From NCBI RefSeq assembly GCF_003362755.1, contig NZ_QKRA01000009.1, positions 1 to 64,000 on the forward strand: a stretch of DNA of 64,000 nucleotides. The letters are read 5' to 3'. Each line of letters begins with the position of its first letter. Position 1 is the first letter of the stretch. The stretch is from Marinomonas piezotolerans. GTDB lineage: Bacteria > Pseudomonadota > Gammaproteobacteria > Pseudomonadales > Marinomonadaceae. The notes under the pieces are model-generated. The model saw nothing but the letters and a program-made list of their open reading frames with translations. It was not told the DNA's origin and did not search any database. This document shows, piece after piece, positions 54,952 to 64,000 of this stretch. A program made the translations under genes and the position numbers.

Positions 54952-56949
54952 CTACATTATAACCTGTAAAGCGGGTTGATGAGGTGCATTACTTTGTTGC
55001 ATATAAGCCGAGAACTCATCACTGGCCATTGGCTTAGCAAACAGGAATCCTTGCACTTCTTGACATTCATAGCCGACTAACGCGTCAATTTGCTGGCGAT
55101 TCTCGACACCTTCCGCAATCACTTTTAGGTTTAAGCTATTTGCCATCGCAATCGTTGCTTTAACAATAGCATCAACACCTAGATCTTGGACAAACGAACG
55201 ATCTATTTTTAACGTTTGTATCGGGAACTTCTTCAAATACGCTAACGAAGAGTACCCCGTCCCAAAATCATCAATGGAGAGATTCAGCCCCATTTTTCTA
55301 AAAGCATGCAGCTTTTCAACCGTTTCATTTGCATCGGCCATCAACATACTTTCGGTTAATTCTAACTCCAAATATTTAGGATCAACACCAGTCTCATCCA
55401 AGGCCGAACGCACCATCTCAACTAAATCAGGGTGCATAAACTGTCTACTCGAAAGGTTAACCGAGACACTGACCTGCTCGAGCCCCTGCATCTGCCATGC
55501 TTTAAGCTGGCGACATGCTTCTCGAATGACCCACTCACCCAGCGGTAAAATAAGCCCACTTTCTTCTGCGATAGGAATAAATCGATCCGGTGAAATCATA
55601 CCCAGTTCTGGATGACGCCAACGCAATAGAGCTTCAGCACCGACAGTAAACTCATCGGATAGGCGGATCTTAGGCTGGTAATACAGTTCGAACTGACACT
55701 CTTCGATTGCCGTCCGTAATCCTCCACCTAACGTCAAATAAGCCCTAAAGCTTTCGCTCATTACTTCATTGTATACGCGGTAACCATTATGAGCAGCTTC
55801 TTTAGATTGATACATGGCTGCGTCGGCATTTTTTAACAGTGAATCAGTATCAACGCCATGCATTGGATAGCATGCAATCCCGATACTCGTAGTAATTAAC
55901 ATCTCCATATCAGAAACTGGATAAGGCTCAAGACCTGTCGTGCCGATTGCTTTAGCAATCGATTCCAACTCATCAAGCTCTTGAATATGCTCCATTACTA
56001 CAACAAATTCGTCTCCTCCTAACCGATACAAACAAGAACGCGAAGGAATCGTCGCTTTAATCCGGTCAGATACACTCTGTAGCAGCTGATCTCCAATACG
56101 ATGACCAAACGTGTCATTGACGATTTTGAAACCGTCTAAATCCAAATAAAGAATTCCGAACATGCGGTCACGCTTCTTAGCCGTAACCTGCGCTTTCTCC
56201 AATTGTTGATACAACAAATACCGATTAGGAAGGTGAGTGAGACTATCGTAATTCTGTAATCGGTACAGATCTACCTCATAGTCACGCAACGATTGGATGT
56301 CCTGAGCAAACAATTGAATGCGATCATTAATGCGATCTATGTGTGCTTCTATCCGATACCAGCGCACACCAGACAACGTTGACAAGCGAATTTCCTGCTC
56401 TAAATGCCCTGACTCTTCCAAGCGTTGCTTGAAAGACTTTGCTGCGCTCGAAACAGCAAACAGCTCGCTCAGATGTCGCACATTGGGAAACAGCTCTGCT
56501 GCTTTATGACTAAAAGAGAGCGTCCGCCCTGTAGCCGTGAACGTCATAAACGCCAGCGATTGGAATGTCTCAAAATTGGGACCAATCATTTTACTATTTT
56601 GAGGTAGAACTCTTTCTTGCTGACAAGGAAAGGCTCTAACCGACACACCAACCTGCTGCGCTCCCAGCGAGATTAGTTTTGCGTCACAGCGATGAAGCGT
56701 ACCTTCGACATCAGACATATGCCAATGAAAGGCCAAAGATGAGTCTGAGCCAGCACAACGTGCAAAACTAATGATCTGACTTTGCAGTTCGGGATCATTA
56801 AGAGTCGAGCCATTTTGCCCATCGCCGAGTACGTATCCGAATTTTTGACGAGCCACAAGATTCGACCATGACACTGAGCCATGCAATAGATCTATCACCC
56901 AAACTGGCGAGCTAGACGATAAACTTTTTTGAGGCACTTCTTCAGACAT
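54952..56949 (-). CDS. GGDEF-EAL cyclic-di-GMP enzyme with PAS-like sensor regions
   Basis: The protein has 665 residues and two poorly conserved PAS-like regions (about 1-110 and 125-225). A GGDEF domain carries RLGGDEFVVV at about 310, and an EAL domain carries EALLRW at about 440 with the metal-binding DDFGTGYSSLAYL block. Both catalytic signatures are intact, so it could make or break cyclic di-GMP; many such tandems act mainly as phosphodiesterases. No membrane segment is seen, so it is probably cytosolic. Cyclic di-GMP would be expected to control a LapG-type release of the adhesin at 24750, but no direct link is visible. Confidence 0.93.
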   Translation of the reverse strand: MSEEVPQKSLSSSSPVWVIDLLHGSVSWSNLVARQKFGYVLGDGQNGSTLNDPELQSQIISFARCAGSDSSLAFHWHMSDVEGTLHRCDAKLISLGAQQVGVSVRAFPCQQERVLPQNSKMIGPNFETFQSLAFMTFTATGRTLSFSHKAAELFPNVRHLSELFAVSSAAKSFKQRLEESGHLEQEIRLSTLSGVRWYRIEAHIDRINDRIQLFAQDIQSLRDYEVDLYRLQNYDSLTHLPNRYLLYQQLEKAQVTAKKRDRMFGILYLDLDGFKIVNDTFGHRIGDQLLQSVSDRIKATIPSRSCLYRLGGDEFVVVMEHIQELDELESIAKAIGTTGLEPYPVSDMEMLITTSIGIACYPMHGVDTDSLLKNADAAMYQSKEAAHNGYRVYNEVMSESFRAYLTLGGGLRTAIEECQFELYYQPKIRLSDEFTVGAEALLRWRHPELGMISPDRFIPIAEESGLILPLGEWVIREACRQLKAWQMQGLEQVSVSVNLSSRQFMHPDLVEMVRSALDETGVDPKYLELELTESMLMADANETVEKLHAFRKMGLNLSIDDFGTGYSSLAYLKKFPIQTLKIDRSFVQDLGVDAIVKATIAMANSLNLKVIAEGVENRQQIDALVGYECQEVQGFLFAKPMASDEFSAYMQQSNAPHQPALQVIM

Positions 56950-57010
56950 TAGAGGTTACTGCAATTAAACGATCCCCATATATGCCTGAACTAGGTTCAC
57001 TTTTCAAGTA

Positions 57011-57880
57011 TTACCACGAGTCAGGACAGACAAAAAGCCAGAATGAGGCAGATTTTTCGTCTTTATCTAGCGATCTGCATGAGTATAACTGGGGCCTATT
57101 ATCTGATTGAAACTGTATCGTTAATAGATCGATTACCTCTTCTAAGGTCAACCTTGTTCCTGAGAAATGCTTGTTTTCCGTAACCCATAAAGGCTTTTGA
57201 GCCAATTGATACAGCAAACGCTCTCCAGACAGTTTGCAAAGCTCATTAAAATATAGCCACCCGGCATTACCTGAAAAACTCTCTAGACCGCTTTCATCCA
57301 CTGGAGAAAAGCGTCGAAATAATCGACCGAAGATGAGTAAATTTTTATCACATTTATCTTGCCCAGTATTTTCCTTAAGCCAAGCACTTCCCTCTGCGTC
57401 GTCTAATATCGTTAGCTGATGCGCCCTAGCATGGCTAACCTTTTTATGTAAGCTGTCATTCTTATTAGGTCCAATCCATTGATTAGGCACGAGATCTGGT
57501 CGCTCAAGATAGAACTTTAGCGCTACTTCAAACAAGATGATATTTCCAGCTAGATCTTTCGCTACAAGATCCAACTCACCTTTCGTTGTCTTACCTTTGA
57601 AAATTTGCTGATGTTCAGCCACCACCTGTAAAGACGTAAAGTGCAGCACCGCAAACGAAAACAAACGCTCAAAATAGGCCCCTAAAAAGTGTGACTTAGA
57701 TTCTGCAACGTATTGGGATAGAGGGCTAGGTTCTTTTTGGAGGGCAAAGAATTTTGCCTGCCAATTATCCAAAAGAAAATCGGAAAGTGGCCTATCTGCT
57801 ACAATAATTTCTTCACCAGCCAACAACCACCATAAATCCTGTATTAAATGGTCATCATTAGGGAGCCCAGTGCTTACCAT
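57011..57880 (-). CDS. DUF1853 family protein
   Basis: The protein has 289 residues and matches DUF1853, with LGAYFERLFSFAVLHF, GELDLVAKD, and ILFEVALKFYL. The D-x(n)-E-x3-K pattern of the central part resembles a PD-(D/E)xK nuclease fold, but the spacing EVALK is not the classical ExK, so activity is uncertain. It overlaps the yqcC-like gene by 7 bases and is co-transcribed with it. Role unknown. Confidence 0.85.
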   Translation of the reverse strand: MVSTGLPNDDHLIQDLWWLLAGEEIIVADRPLSDFLLDNWQAKFFALQKEPSPLSQYVAESKSHFLGAYFERLFSFAVLHFTSLQVVAEHQQIFKGKTTKGELDLVAKDLAGNIILFEVALKFYLERPDLVPNQWIGPNKNDSLHKKVSHARAHQLTILDDAEGSAWLKENTGQDKCDKNLLIFGRLFRRFSPVDESGLESFSGNAGWLYFNELCKLSGERLLYQLAQKPLWVTENKHFSGTRLTLEEVIDLLTIQFQSDNRPQLYSCRSLDKDEKSASFWLFVCPDSW

Positions 57881-58227
57881 TTTAGCGCCCCGCTTCTCGA
57901 TAAATGCAGGTCAATTCGTTCTAGAGACTCTAGAAGCTTTTTAACGTCAGAAGGCTCCTTCCAGTAAAAGGCCTGCTCAACCATTGGAGCAATGTCACAG
58001 CGATTAGGCAGCGGTAGTTGTTGATCAATCAAGATCTGACAACGAGCCATAAATACGTAGCGGAGCCACTGCTCTAACGACATCGTATCAACACAAAATG
58101 GCTGTACAGACGCCAATTGTTCTGACGTTGGCGGCTCACTATTCCACAACTGAATTTCTTGCATTACCACCTGGAGATCTACCAAGTGTCTCGCCAGTAT
58201 TGAGTAACGCTCTGCTTGTTGATACAA
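57874..58227 (-). CDS. yqcC: YqcC family protein
   Basis: The protein has 117 residues and resembles E. coli YqcC: QPFCVDTMSLEQWLRYVFM aligns with the family block that starts QPFFMDTM, and QLPLPNRCDIAPMVEQAF follows. In E. coli yqcC lies beside the pseudouridine synthase gene truC. Here it precedes the DUF1853 gene with a 7-base overlap. Function unknown. It is divergent from the DUF3549 gene. Confidence 0.85.
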   Translation of the reverse strand: MYQQAERYSILARHLVDLQVVMQEIQLWNSEPPTSEQLASVQPFCVDTMSLEQWLRYVFMARCQILIDQQLPLPNRCDIAPMVEQAFYWKEPSDVKKLLESLERIDLHLSRSGALKW

Positions 58228-58294
58228 CTGATTTCTCTCCTAAAACCCGATACAATTTGATTTCATATTGAAACAAGATTAGACATTAAGTCCT

Positions 58295-59353
58295 ATGCAA
58301 AACATTGAATCTTTAAGCGATCTTTTTGAGGCCGTTGGCTGTAAACCATACTTCTACGATGTGGGCCGTCGTATCACTAAAATTACACCTCAGCAGGTCA
58401 TTCAATTTGACCGAAAACAGCAGCCATACCCATACGGATTCCGACAGCATGCGTGGCTCGCATGCGTCCTAACGCATAATGATACATCCAGTGAGCCCGT
58501 CGTCTGGTTTCTTAGATTACCTCTCGATGAAACTGGTTGCCTAAATTTAGGAACCCGCGATCACTTTATTAAGACCATTGTCGACAAGATAATGCACAAA
58601 GGGGAAGCACAAGGGTTTAACGAAGCCCTCGAAGACAACCCCTACGCATTTCAACCAGACCAAGAACGCTTAGCCAATTTCCACTCAATACTCGCAAGAG
58701 ACTTAAAACGCCCAGCCTCTAGTTATTACAACGACGTAGTGACTTATTTGAAGCAGGGCAACTTGCTTGACGCGCAACAATGGGGAATATTAGGGTACCA
58801 AGGAATAACAGATTTTGCCGCTCGATACAGAGAAGAAAGCCAGCAGGATTTGCTAGTGAAATCGCTGAAGTGCGCCCCAAATGAAGTACGCTACCCTCTC
58901 AGCCATGCCCTAGAACACACTGTTCATGATCTCACGTTAGTGTCTTTGATCAGCGACCTACTAGCTGAGCCACACACAAGTGCCCACGATGCCGCGCATT
59001 TAGTGCGAGCAATATCACGTCATGACTTTCCCGCACCCCTTTTTATACCTCTCTTTACTCTATTGGGTGATATTACACATTGTAATGATGAACAATTAGA
59101 ATTAATTGCATCTCTGGTCGCCAAATGTCCTCATTGGATCAAAGAGCAGCCTCAATTATTAAGAATTATTTTAGAAAAATTAGCGCACCGAGAAGACGGC
59201 CTATTAGGTTTCAAGCAAATTGCAACGGATTTAACTCAGCAATCTAGTACCCGCCAACTATGCTGGGAGCAACTGCGATCTCCCCATGCAAGTGCAGCAC
59301 TACAGCAAGCGACTGGAAGTCTTTTTAATAAGGGCTCAAACACACTTCAATAG
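58295..59353 (+). CDS. DUF3549 family protein
   Basis: The protein has 352 residues and matches DUF3549, starting MQNIESLSDLFEAVGC and having GFRQHAWLAC near residue 50. The C-terminal half looks like alpha-helical repeats. There are no catalytic motifs or membrane segments. It is divergent from yqcC by 67 bases; the arrangement of these three genes of unknown function may be conserved in related bacteria. Confidence 0.85.
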   Translation: MQNIESLSDLFEAVGCKPYFYDVGRRITKITPQQVIQFDRKQQPYPYGFRQHAWLACVLTHNDTSSEPVVWFLRLPLDETGCLNLGTRDHFIKTIVDKIMHKGEAQGFNEALEDNPYAFQPDQERLANFHSILARDLKRPASSYYNDVVTYLKQGNLLDAQQWGILGYQGITDFAARYREESQQDLLVKSLKCAPNEVRYPLSHALEHTVHDLTLVSLISDLLAEPHTSAHDAAHLVRAISRHDFPAPLFIPLFTLLGDITHCNDEQLELIASLVAKCPHWIKEQPQLLRIILEKLAHREDGLLGFKQIATDLTQQSSTRQLCWEQLRSPHASAALQQATGSLFNKGSNTLQ

Positions 59354-59373
59354 CCCGACTCACGTACCGTGCA

Positions 59374-59634
59374 TTAATGCCGAGTGTGCTTACTCTCAAC
59401 TGGTGAGCGCATTCGCTTACGATGCTGCTTGAACTCATCGCTTAATTCGTACTTTCCTTCGCGAGTGTGCTTGAGTGCTCCCCTCGTCACTAAAGCTTCC
59501 AACGTTTTAGAAAGCACCTTCTGACGCCTATCACCTTTTACAAAATAATATTGATCATCAACCTGAATAAGCTCAAACCCTGTCTCAAGAAAACCTACGC
59601 AAAGGTTCTGAGTCGGCGTTAGTTTCAATTTCAT
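59374..59634 (-). CDS. Small hypothetical protein, winged-helix-like
   Basis: The protein has 86 residues. The start is the ATG at 59634 with AAGGTGG just upstream; the in-frame TTG at 59649 lies inside that site. Secondary-structure pattern suggests helix-strand-strand-helix-helix (LTPTQNLCVGFL, then YYFVKGD, then LSKTLEALVTRGALK), like a small winged helix, and the C-terminus is very basic (HRKRMRSPVESKHTRH). A DNA- or RNA-binding role is possible. It resembles YjhX only in general shape. Not identified. Confidence 0.6.
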   Translation of the reverse strand: MKLKLTPTQNLCVGFLETGFELIQVDDQYYFVKGDRRQKVLSKTLEALVTRGALKHTREGKYELSDEFKQHRKRMRSPVESKHTRH

Positions 59635-59713
59635 TGAGCCACCTTCCAACCATTTTTCTATTTGATGGGGTAACTATAGTAAAAAAAATGAATAACAAAA
59701 TATTATTGAATAT

Positions 59714-59741
59714 AAGAGGAGCCGAATTAACAGCTCCTCTT
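59714..59741. terminator. Terminator after purU
   Basis: A 9-bp stem (AAGAGGAGC / GCTCCTCTT) with a 10-base loop lies 24 bases beyond the purU stop. The U-tract is poor, so it is a moderate call. Confidence 0.6.
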
Positions 59742-59765
59742 AGTATTAGGGTAGGAGAGATATTA

Positions 59766-60623
59766 TTACTGTGCAAACACAACAGTTTTATTACCGTGTA
59801 CCAAAACACGGTCTTCTAAATGGTAACGGAGACCACGTGACAACACTAGCTTCTCAATATCTTTGCCTAATCGCACCATATCCGTAGCAGAATGGCTATG
59901 GCGCACACGGATCACATCTTGCTCAATGATGGGCCCTGCATCCAAATCCGCCGTTACGTAGTGGCACGTTGCACCAATTAGCTTAACCCCTCTTACGGCA
60001 GCTTGATGGTAGGGTTTTGCTCCAACAAATGAAGGTAAAAAACTGTGGTGTATATTGATGACACGATAGCGGTATTTATTACACAGGTACTCTGGAAATA
60101 TCTGCATGTAGCGCGCCAGCACAATCGTATCAGCACCGGATTCGTCAATGGCCGACTCTATCGCCTGAAACGCAGGCATTTTGTCGTCTTTTGGTACATT
60201 GATACAGTGATATGGAATTTTATACCACTCAACCATAGATCGTAGATCTTCATGATTGGCAATCACACCGACAATGTCGCATTGTAACTCTTGCGTGTGC
60301 CAACGGTGCAAAATATCATTTAAACAATGGGACTCTTTCGTCGCCATTAGCATCACTTTTGGGCGCTCATCACTGCTATTGATATACCAATCCATCTCAT
60401 ATTGCTCAGCAATGACCGCGAACTCTTTACGAAATGTGTCAATATCAACACTCATACTCTCTGCATCCACAACATGTCGCATGAAAAACCATTTCTGCTC
60501 TGCATCGGTATGATGGTTCGCTTCAACGATAGAACTATTGCGCTCGTGAAGATACTGGCTAACCGCGGCAACAATACCGACTTTATCTGGACAACTGATT
60601 ACTAAGCGAAAAGTCTTACTCAT
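59766..60623 (-). CDS. purU: Formyltetrahydrofolate deformylase PurU
   Basis: PurU hydrolyses 10-formyltetrahydrofolate to formate and tetrahydrofolate, balancing the one-carbon pool. The protein has 285 residues. The N-terminal ACT domain (about 1-85, FRLVISCPDKVGIVAAVS) senses small ligands such as methionine or glycine. The catalytic formyltransferase-fold domain carries VINIHHSFLPSFVGAKPY and GATCHYVTADLDAGPII, with the Asn, His and Asp triad in place. It is a single gene. Confidence 0.96.
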   Translation of the reverse strand: MSKTFRLVISCPDKVGIVAAVSQYLHERNSSIVEANHHTDAEQKWFFMRHVVDAESMSVDIDTFRKEFAVIAEQYEMDWYINSSDERPKVMLMATKESHCLNDILHRWHTQELQCDIVGVIANHEDLRSMVEWYKIPYHCINVPKDDKMPAFQAIESAIDESGADTIVLARYMQIFPEYLCNKYRYRVINIHHSFLPSFVGAKPYHQAAVRGVKLIGATCHYVTADLDAGPIIEQDVIRVRHSHSATDMVRLGKDIEKLVLSRGLRYHLEDRVLVHGNKTVVFAQ

Positions 60624-60710
60624 CTTTTGTATTACTTATTCCGTGTTGGCAATTTAAATCAACTATTTGGTCAAGTTAACCAAATTATACGTAATGGTTG
60701 GCGCAAAACT

Positions 60711-62876
60711 CTACTTGTGTTTTAACACCCAGCATTGATGGATTTTTTGATTCCGCTCAAAATCTGGGTCTAAAGACTGGTGAGTGACATTGGTCACGTC
60801 GTAACGCTCAATCAACTCATCTGCGAGCTCAAAGCGACGGTAATTGTTTGAGAATATAAGCTCACCTGAAGAACTCAACCGCGCCATCGCAAGCTCGATC
60901 AAATCAACATGATCACGCTGAATATCCAGCACTCCTTCCATTTTTTTAGAATTAGAAAATGTTGGGGGATCCATAAATATTAGATCGTATTCATCCTGAG
61001 CGCGGCGCAACCATTCGAAGCAATCAGCCCTAACAACTTTATGATCACGTTCGGAAAACTCGTTCAACTCAATATTCCGTCGAGCCCATTCAGTATAAGT
61101 GTTTGACATATCGACGCTGAGCGTCGTTTTCGCTCCCCCTTGACCTGCATGAACAGAAGCGGTAGCGGTGTAACAAAACAAATTCAGAAAACGAACACCA
61201 TTTGCACGATCTTGTATCAACTTACGCACTGGACGATGATCTAGAAAAAGCCCAGTGTCTAAGTAGTCCTTCAAATTAACAATAAAATCGCAATCATACT
61301 CTGAAACAACCATCTCATGCTGAGAGTGGTCCACCTTCTCATATTGCTGCTTACCTGATTGACGCGAACGCTGCTTAACAACCACGTTTGTTTCTGGGAT
61401 ATCTAATGCAGTTGGAATCGCACTAACCACTTCAAACAAACGTTGCTGTGCTTTATTTTCATCCACACTCTTCGGCGCTTGGTATTCTTGGACATGCGCC
61501 CAATCATTATAAATATCAATCGCAACAGCGTATTCAGGCATATCTGCATCGTACACTCGGTAACACGATATTTGCTCTTTATGTAACCACTTTCGGAGCT
61601 TTTTGAGATTTTTTTGCAATCGATTAGCAACCATTTGCGCGCCAGGAGATAAACCAATTTGCTCTCGACTACCCGCTTTTATATGACTGTCTAATACAGG
61701 AAAACGATAGGCTCGACACTCTAAACCGCCGTTCAATACCCGAGTATTTTTTTCTGGACGAATTGGAATTTGTCGTGCCAAATTCTCACTACTGGTTAAC
61801 AGCATCAATTCGCCTTGGTCTGCATGTGCGATCGCCCAATCGCCTAACTGTCGATAGAGTGCAATCAGCGCCATTTCGTCACCTAAGCGCTCACCATAAG
61901 GAGGGTTGACCATAATAAGGCTTGGCTGTGATGACCAGTCGAAATCGTGAGTCTGAAACGCTGACATAGACACATCGATGATACCTGTCAAACCGGCCCG
62001 TTTAATATTTTCACGCGCCGCCGCAATGGCTTTCTGTTCTCGATCTGTCCCCTGAAACCGCACATTTAAGTCTTCTGGAGATATCCGCTCATTTTTAGCC
62101 AAATCCATGAGTTGCTGCCAAAGGCGATGATCGTGTTTTTTCCAGCCTTTAAAACCCCAATATTGACGTCGAGAACCAGGAGCAATATTGAGTGAAATCA
62201 GCGCGGCTTCGACCAAAAATGTTCCCGAACCACACATAGGATCAACCAATTGCTGGAATTTAGAGTTTTTCGACCAACCAGCTCGCATCAGAAGGCCTGC
62301 TGCAAGGTTCTCTTTTAAAGGCGCCATAGCGCCCTGTTGACGATAGCCACGGCGATGCATACTTTCGCCCGACAGGTCCAAGCTAAGCGTTGCATTATCA
62401 CGTTTAATTTTAAGGGCAATTCGCAAGTCAGGCGCTTGCTTATCAACACTCGGACGATGTCCCGTTTTCTTAACAAAGTAGTCGGCAATCGCGTCCTTTG
62501 TTTTCACGGCTCCAAACTGAGAGTTACGAATCGCGTTGTTTGTCCCATGGCAATCTATCGCAATAGTATTGTCGAAGGTCATGTGTTCAGCCCAGTCTAT
62601 ATCAGAAACACCTTGATATAACTCTTCAGCATTAGTCACTTTGAAGGTTGCCAATGGCATCATTACACGGGTTGCTACACGTGACCACAAACAAGCTTGA
62701 TACATGCCTTTGAGGTCAGTACTCAGTTTGACCTGTGCCTCACCTAGGCGTGTATTAGTGAGCCCCAGCTCATGTAGTTCTTTCTCTAGTATATTCTCTA
62801 GTCCGATAGGACAAGTGAGCTCTAGTGCAATGTCTTGCGGGTCACTAACTTGAGTGGGCGCGTCTATATTTGTCAT
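60711..62876 (-). CDS. rlmL: Bifunctional 23S rRNA methyltransferase RlmKL
   Basis: The protein makes m2G2445 and m7G2069 in 23S rRNA. It has 721 residues. A THUMP domain (about 50-160) is followed by the RlmL half with DPMCGSGTFLVEAAL (about 212) and NPPYGERLG (about 324). The C-terminal RlmK half has FLNLFCYTATASVHA and FMDPPTFSNS (about 635). Both SAM-binding sites are intact. It is divergent from rmf, another ribosome-related gene. Confidence 0.96.
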   Translation of the reverse strand: MTNIDAPTQVSDPQDIALELTCPIGLENILEKELHELGLTNTRLGEAQVKLSTDLKGMYQACLWSRVATRVMMPLATFKVTNAEELYQGVSDIDWAEHMTFDNTIAIDCHGTNNAIRNSQFGAVKTKDAIADYFVKKTGHRPSVDKQAPDLRIALKIKRDNATLSLDLSGESMHRRGYRQQGAMAPLKENLAAGLLMRAGWSKNSKFQQLVDPMCGSGTFLVEAALISLNIAPGSRRQYWGFKGWKKHDHRLWQQLMDLAKNERISPEDLNVRFQGTDREQKAIAAARENIKRAGLTGIIDVSMSAFQTHDFDWSSQPSLIMVNPPYGERLGDEMALIALYRQLGDWAIAHADQGELMLLTSSENLARQIPIRPEKNTRVLNGGLECRAYRFPVLDSHIKAGSREQIGLSPGAQMVANRLQKNLKKLRKWLHKEQISCYRVYDADMPEYAVAIDIYNDWAHVQEYQAPKSVDENKAQQRLFEVVSAIPTALDIPETNVVVKQRSRQSGKQQYEKVDHSQHEMVVSEYDCDFIVNLKDYLDTGLFLDHRPVRKLIQDRANGVRFLNLFCYTATASVHAGQGGAKTTLSVDMSNTYTEWARRNIELNEFSERDHKVVRADCFEWLRRAQDEYDLIFMDPPTFSNSKKMEGVLDIQRDHVDLIELAMARLSSSGELIFSNNYRRFELADELIERYDVTNVTHQSLDPDFERNQKIHQCWVLKHK

Positions 62877-62997
62877 GTTTATTACTTTTTAGTGAATTTT
62901 TGAATGATGTTAGAGCAAAGTGTTTTTAGACAAATCCCCTATCCTCTACTAATTATTACAGTCCACCTTAAAAAAGAGAACTGAGAGGAAGGATTCA

Positions 62998-63207
62998 ATG
63001 AAGAAACAAAAAAGAGATCTTCATCAAAGAGCTTATGTACGTGGCTACCGAGCTGGTATGGCAGGTCGGTCCAAAGGTCTTTCTGAAACATGTCACGTAA
63101 CTGCACGCCCTGATTGGTTAGCTGGATGGCGAGAAGGTCGAGAGGACATGTGGAATGGTTTAACCCCAGTAGATGGCACTTATAAAGCTGCCAACTTTTC
63201 TCAGTAA
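62998..63207 (+). CDS. rmf: Ribosome modulation factor RMF
   Basis: RMF dimerises 70S ribosomes into inactive 100S particles in stationary phase. The protein has 69 residues and matches the family: KKQKRDLHQRAYVRGYRAGM, GRSKGLSETC, WLAGWREGREDMW. It is strongly basic. AGGAAGGA precedes the ATG by 6 bases, an efficient ribosome site. A strong terminator follows at once. In E. coli it is induced by ppGpp; no such control is visible here. Confidence 0.96.
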   Translation: MKKQKRDLHQRAYVRGYRAGMAGRSKGLSETCHVTARPDWLAGWREGREDMWNGLTPVDGTYKAANFSQ

Positions 63208-63222
63208 ACACTTTATTCTTAT

Positions 63223-63251
63223 AAAAAAGGCCAGTATCGCTGGCCTTTTTT
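63223..63251. terminator. Strong bidirectional terminator between rmf and pyrD
   Basis: A 12-bp stem, AAAAAAGGCCAG with CTGGCCTTTTTT, around a 5-base loop lies between convergent genes. There are U-tracts in both directions. Confidence 0.93.
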
Positions 63252-63260
63252 CGCTATATG

Positions 63261-64000
63261 TTACGCCAAATTGCCCTGTTTGATGTACGCATCAGTTGCT
63301 GTAACCGCTTCTTGTACTAATTCAGGACCTCGATAGATAAAACCAGAATAAAGTTGAACAAGTTGAGCACCTGCTTGCAGTTTCTCAACTGCATCCGAGC
63401 CCGATAGAATACCACCCACACCGATGATCGGTAACGCACCCTGCAAATGCTCACTCAACACACGTACAACATGAGTGGACGCTTCTCGTACTGGCGCTCC
63501 ACTCAACCCTCCTGCCTCACTAGCGTGCACATGACCTTTTACAGCGTCTCGTGATAACGTCGTGTTGGTAGCAATGATGGCGTCGACATTTTGCTGCATC
63601 AAGGTATCCGCCACCATTTTAATTTCATCATCACTCATGTCTGGCGCTATTTTCACAGCCAAAGGAACCGCACGGCCATTCTCCTGAGCATAACGATTCT
63701 TTGCTTCAACTAATGGCTGAATCAACTCAGCTAAGCTCTCTCCAAACTGTAACGTTCGCAACCCTGGAGTATTTGGCGAACTAATGTTAGCGGTAATATA
63801 ATCCGCAAAAGGAATAACGCTCTCTAAACATGCCAGATAATCAGACGCCGCGTCTTCAACAGAGGTGGTCAGATTCTTCCCAATATTAACACCCAAAATG
63901 CCTTTATAACGGTGCTGACGTATGCGTGACAACATATGGTCAATACCCTTATTGTTGAACCCCATACGATTAATAATGGCTTCGTGCTCAGGTAATCTAA
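63261..64000 (-). CDS. pyrD: Dihydroorotate dehydrogenase (quinone), 3' part
   Basis: PyrD oxidises dihydroorotate to orotate in pyrimidine synthesis and passes electrons to quinone. The frame is open to the window edge ([16 protein letters not shown] in the last codons), so the start lies beyond 64000. Visible parts are [17 protein letters not shown] for the catalytic Ser region of class 2 enzymes, [26 protein letters not shown], and the FMN-phosphate loop [15 protein letters not shown] followed by [12 protein letters not shown]. About 246 of roughly 340 residues are present. Confidence 0.95.
   Translation of the reverse strand, partial: RLPEHEAIINRMGFNNKGIDHMLSRIRQHRYKGILGVNIGKNLTTSVEDAASDYLACLESVIPFADYITANISSPNTPGLRTLQFGESLAELIQPLVEAKNRYAQENGRAVPLAVKIAPDMSDDEIKMVADTLMQQNVDAIIATNTTLSRDAVKGHVHASEAGGLSGAPVREASTHVVRVLSEHLQGALPIIGVGGILSGSDAVEKLQAGAQLVQLYSGFIYRGPELVQEAVTATDAYIKQGNLA

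Overview
The window looks like a chromosomal segment of a marine gammaproteobacterium, most plausibly Marinomonas or a close oceanospirillalean relative. This is inferred from protein similarity as I remember it: full RecBCD, RlmKL, RMF, PurU and PyrD of gammaproteobacterial type, a glucosylglycerate (compatible solute) cluster, and a giant RTX adhesin with a LapA-like N-terminus and a PA14 domain. No database search was possible.

Layout. (1) Positions 1-12964 read as an accessory island at the 3' side of a tRNA array. On the minus strand it holds, in transcription order, a 344-aa unknown protein and a 1793-aa tyrosine-recombinase-family protein (12274-5872), a CARF/RtcR-like sigma-54 activator (5754-4264), a type I restriction HsdR (4212-829) and a broken HsdM (742-74). 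A near-consensus -24/-12 promoter lies in the 33-bp gap between activator and hsdR, so this R-M system may be switched on by a ligand-sensing sigma-54 activator. HsdM is cut inside its SAM-binding motif, at about position 124, by unrelated sequence. (2) 12965-13467: four identical initiator tRNA-fMet genes on the minus strand, with a good sigma-70 promoter upstream. (3) 13507-24600: a degenerate glycosyltransferase-like gene, msrA, and the recC-recB-recD operon. (4) 24750-34499: one 9.75-kb gene for a cell-surface RTX adhesin with an N-terminal retention module, a di-alanine protease site, Ig-like and Calx-beta-like arrays, EF-hand loops, a PA14 domain and a type I secretion C-terminus. (5) 34713-39803: a SulP transporter with a tandem universal stress protein, then a divergent pair made of a GNAT-C39 peptidase fusion and a RimK-like ATP-grasp ligase. 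(6) 39908-45782: a class V aminotransferase, a 667-bp non-coding region, and a cluster for glucosylglycerate synthesis (phosphatase, GT81 synthase) and recycling (GH13_18 phosphorylase). (7) 45840-59634: ABC exporter, Bcr/CflA-type MFS exporter, HopJ-family protein, HAD phosphatase, a 48-aa membrane peptide, a TyrR-type regulator divergent from a LysR regulator, beta-carbonic anhydrase with RlmA, a GGDEF-EAL protein, DUF1853 with YqcC, DUF3549 and a small unknown. (8) 59766-64000: purU, rlmKL, rmf and the 3' part of pyrD, which runs off the window.

The best candidate for an undescribed system is the island: a restriction enzyme apparently driven by a CARF-type sigma-54 activator, next to an unusually large multi-module recombinase and its translationally coupled partner. 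The GNAT-C39/ATP-grasp pair is a second candidate; it looks like a conserved peptide-ligation and processing unit without an obvious product.
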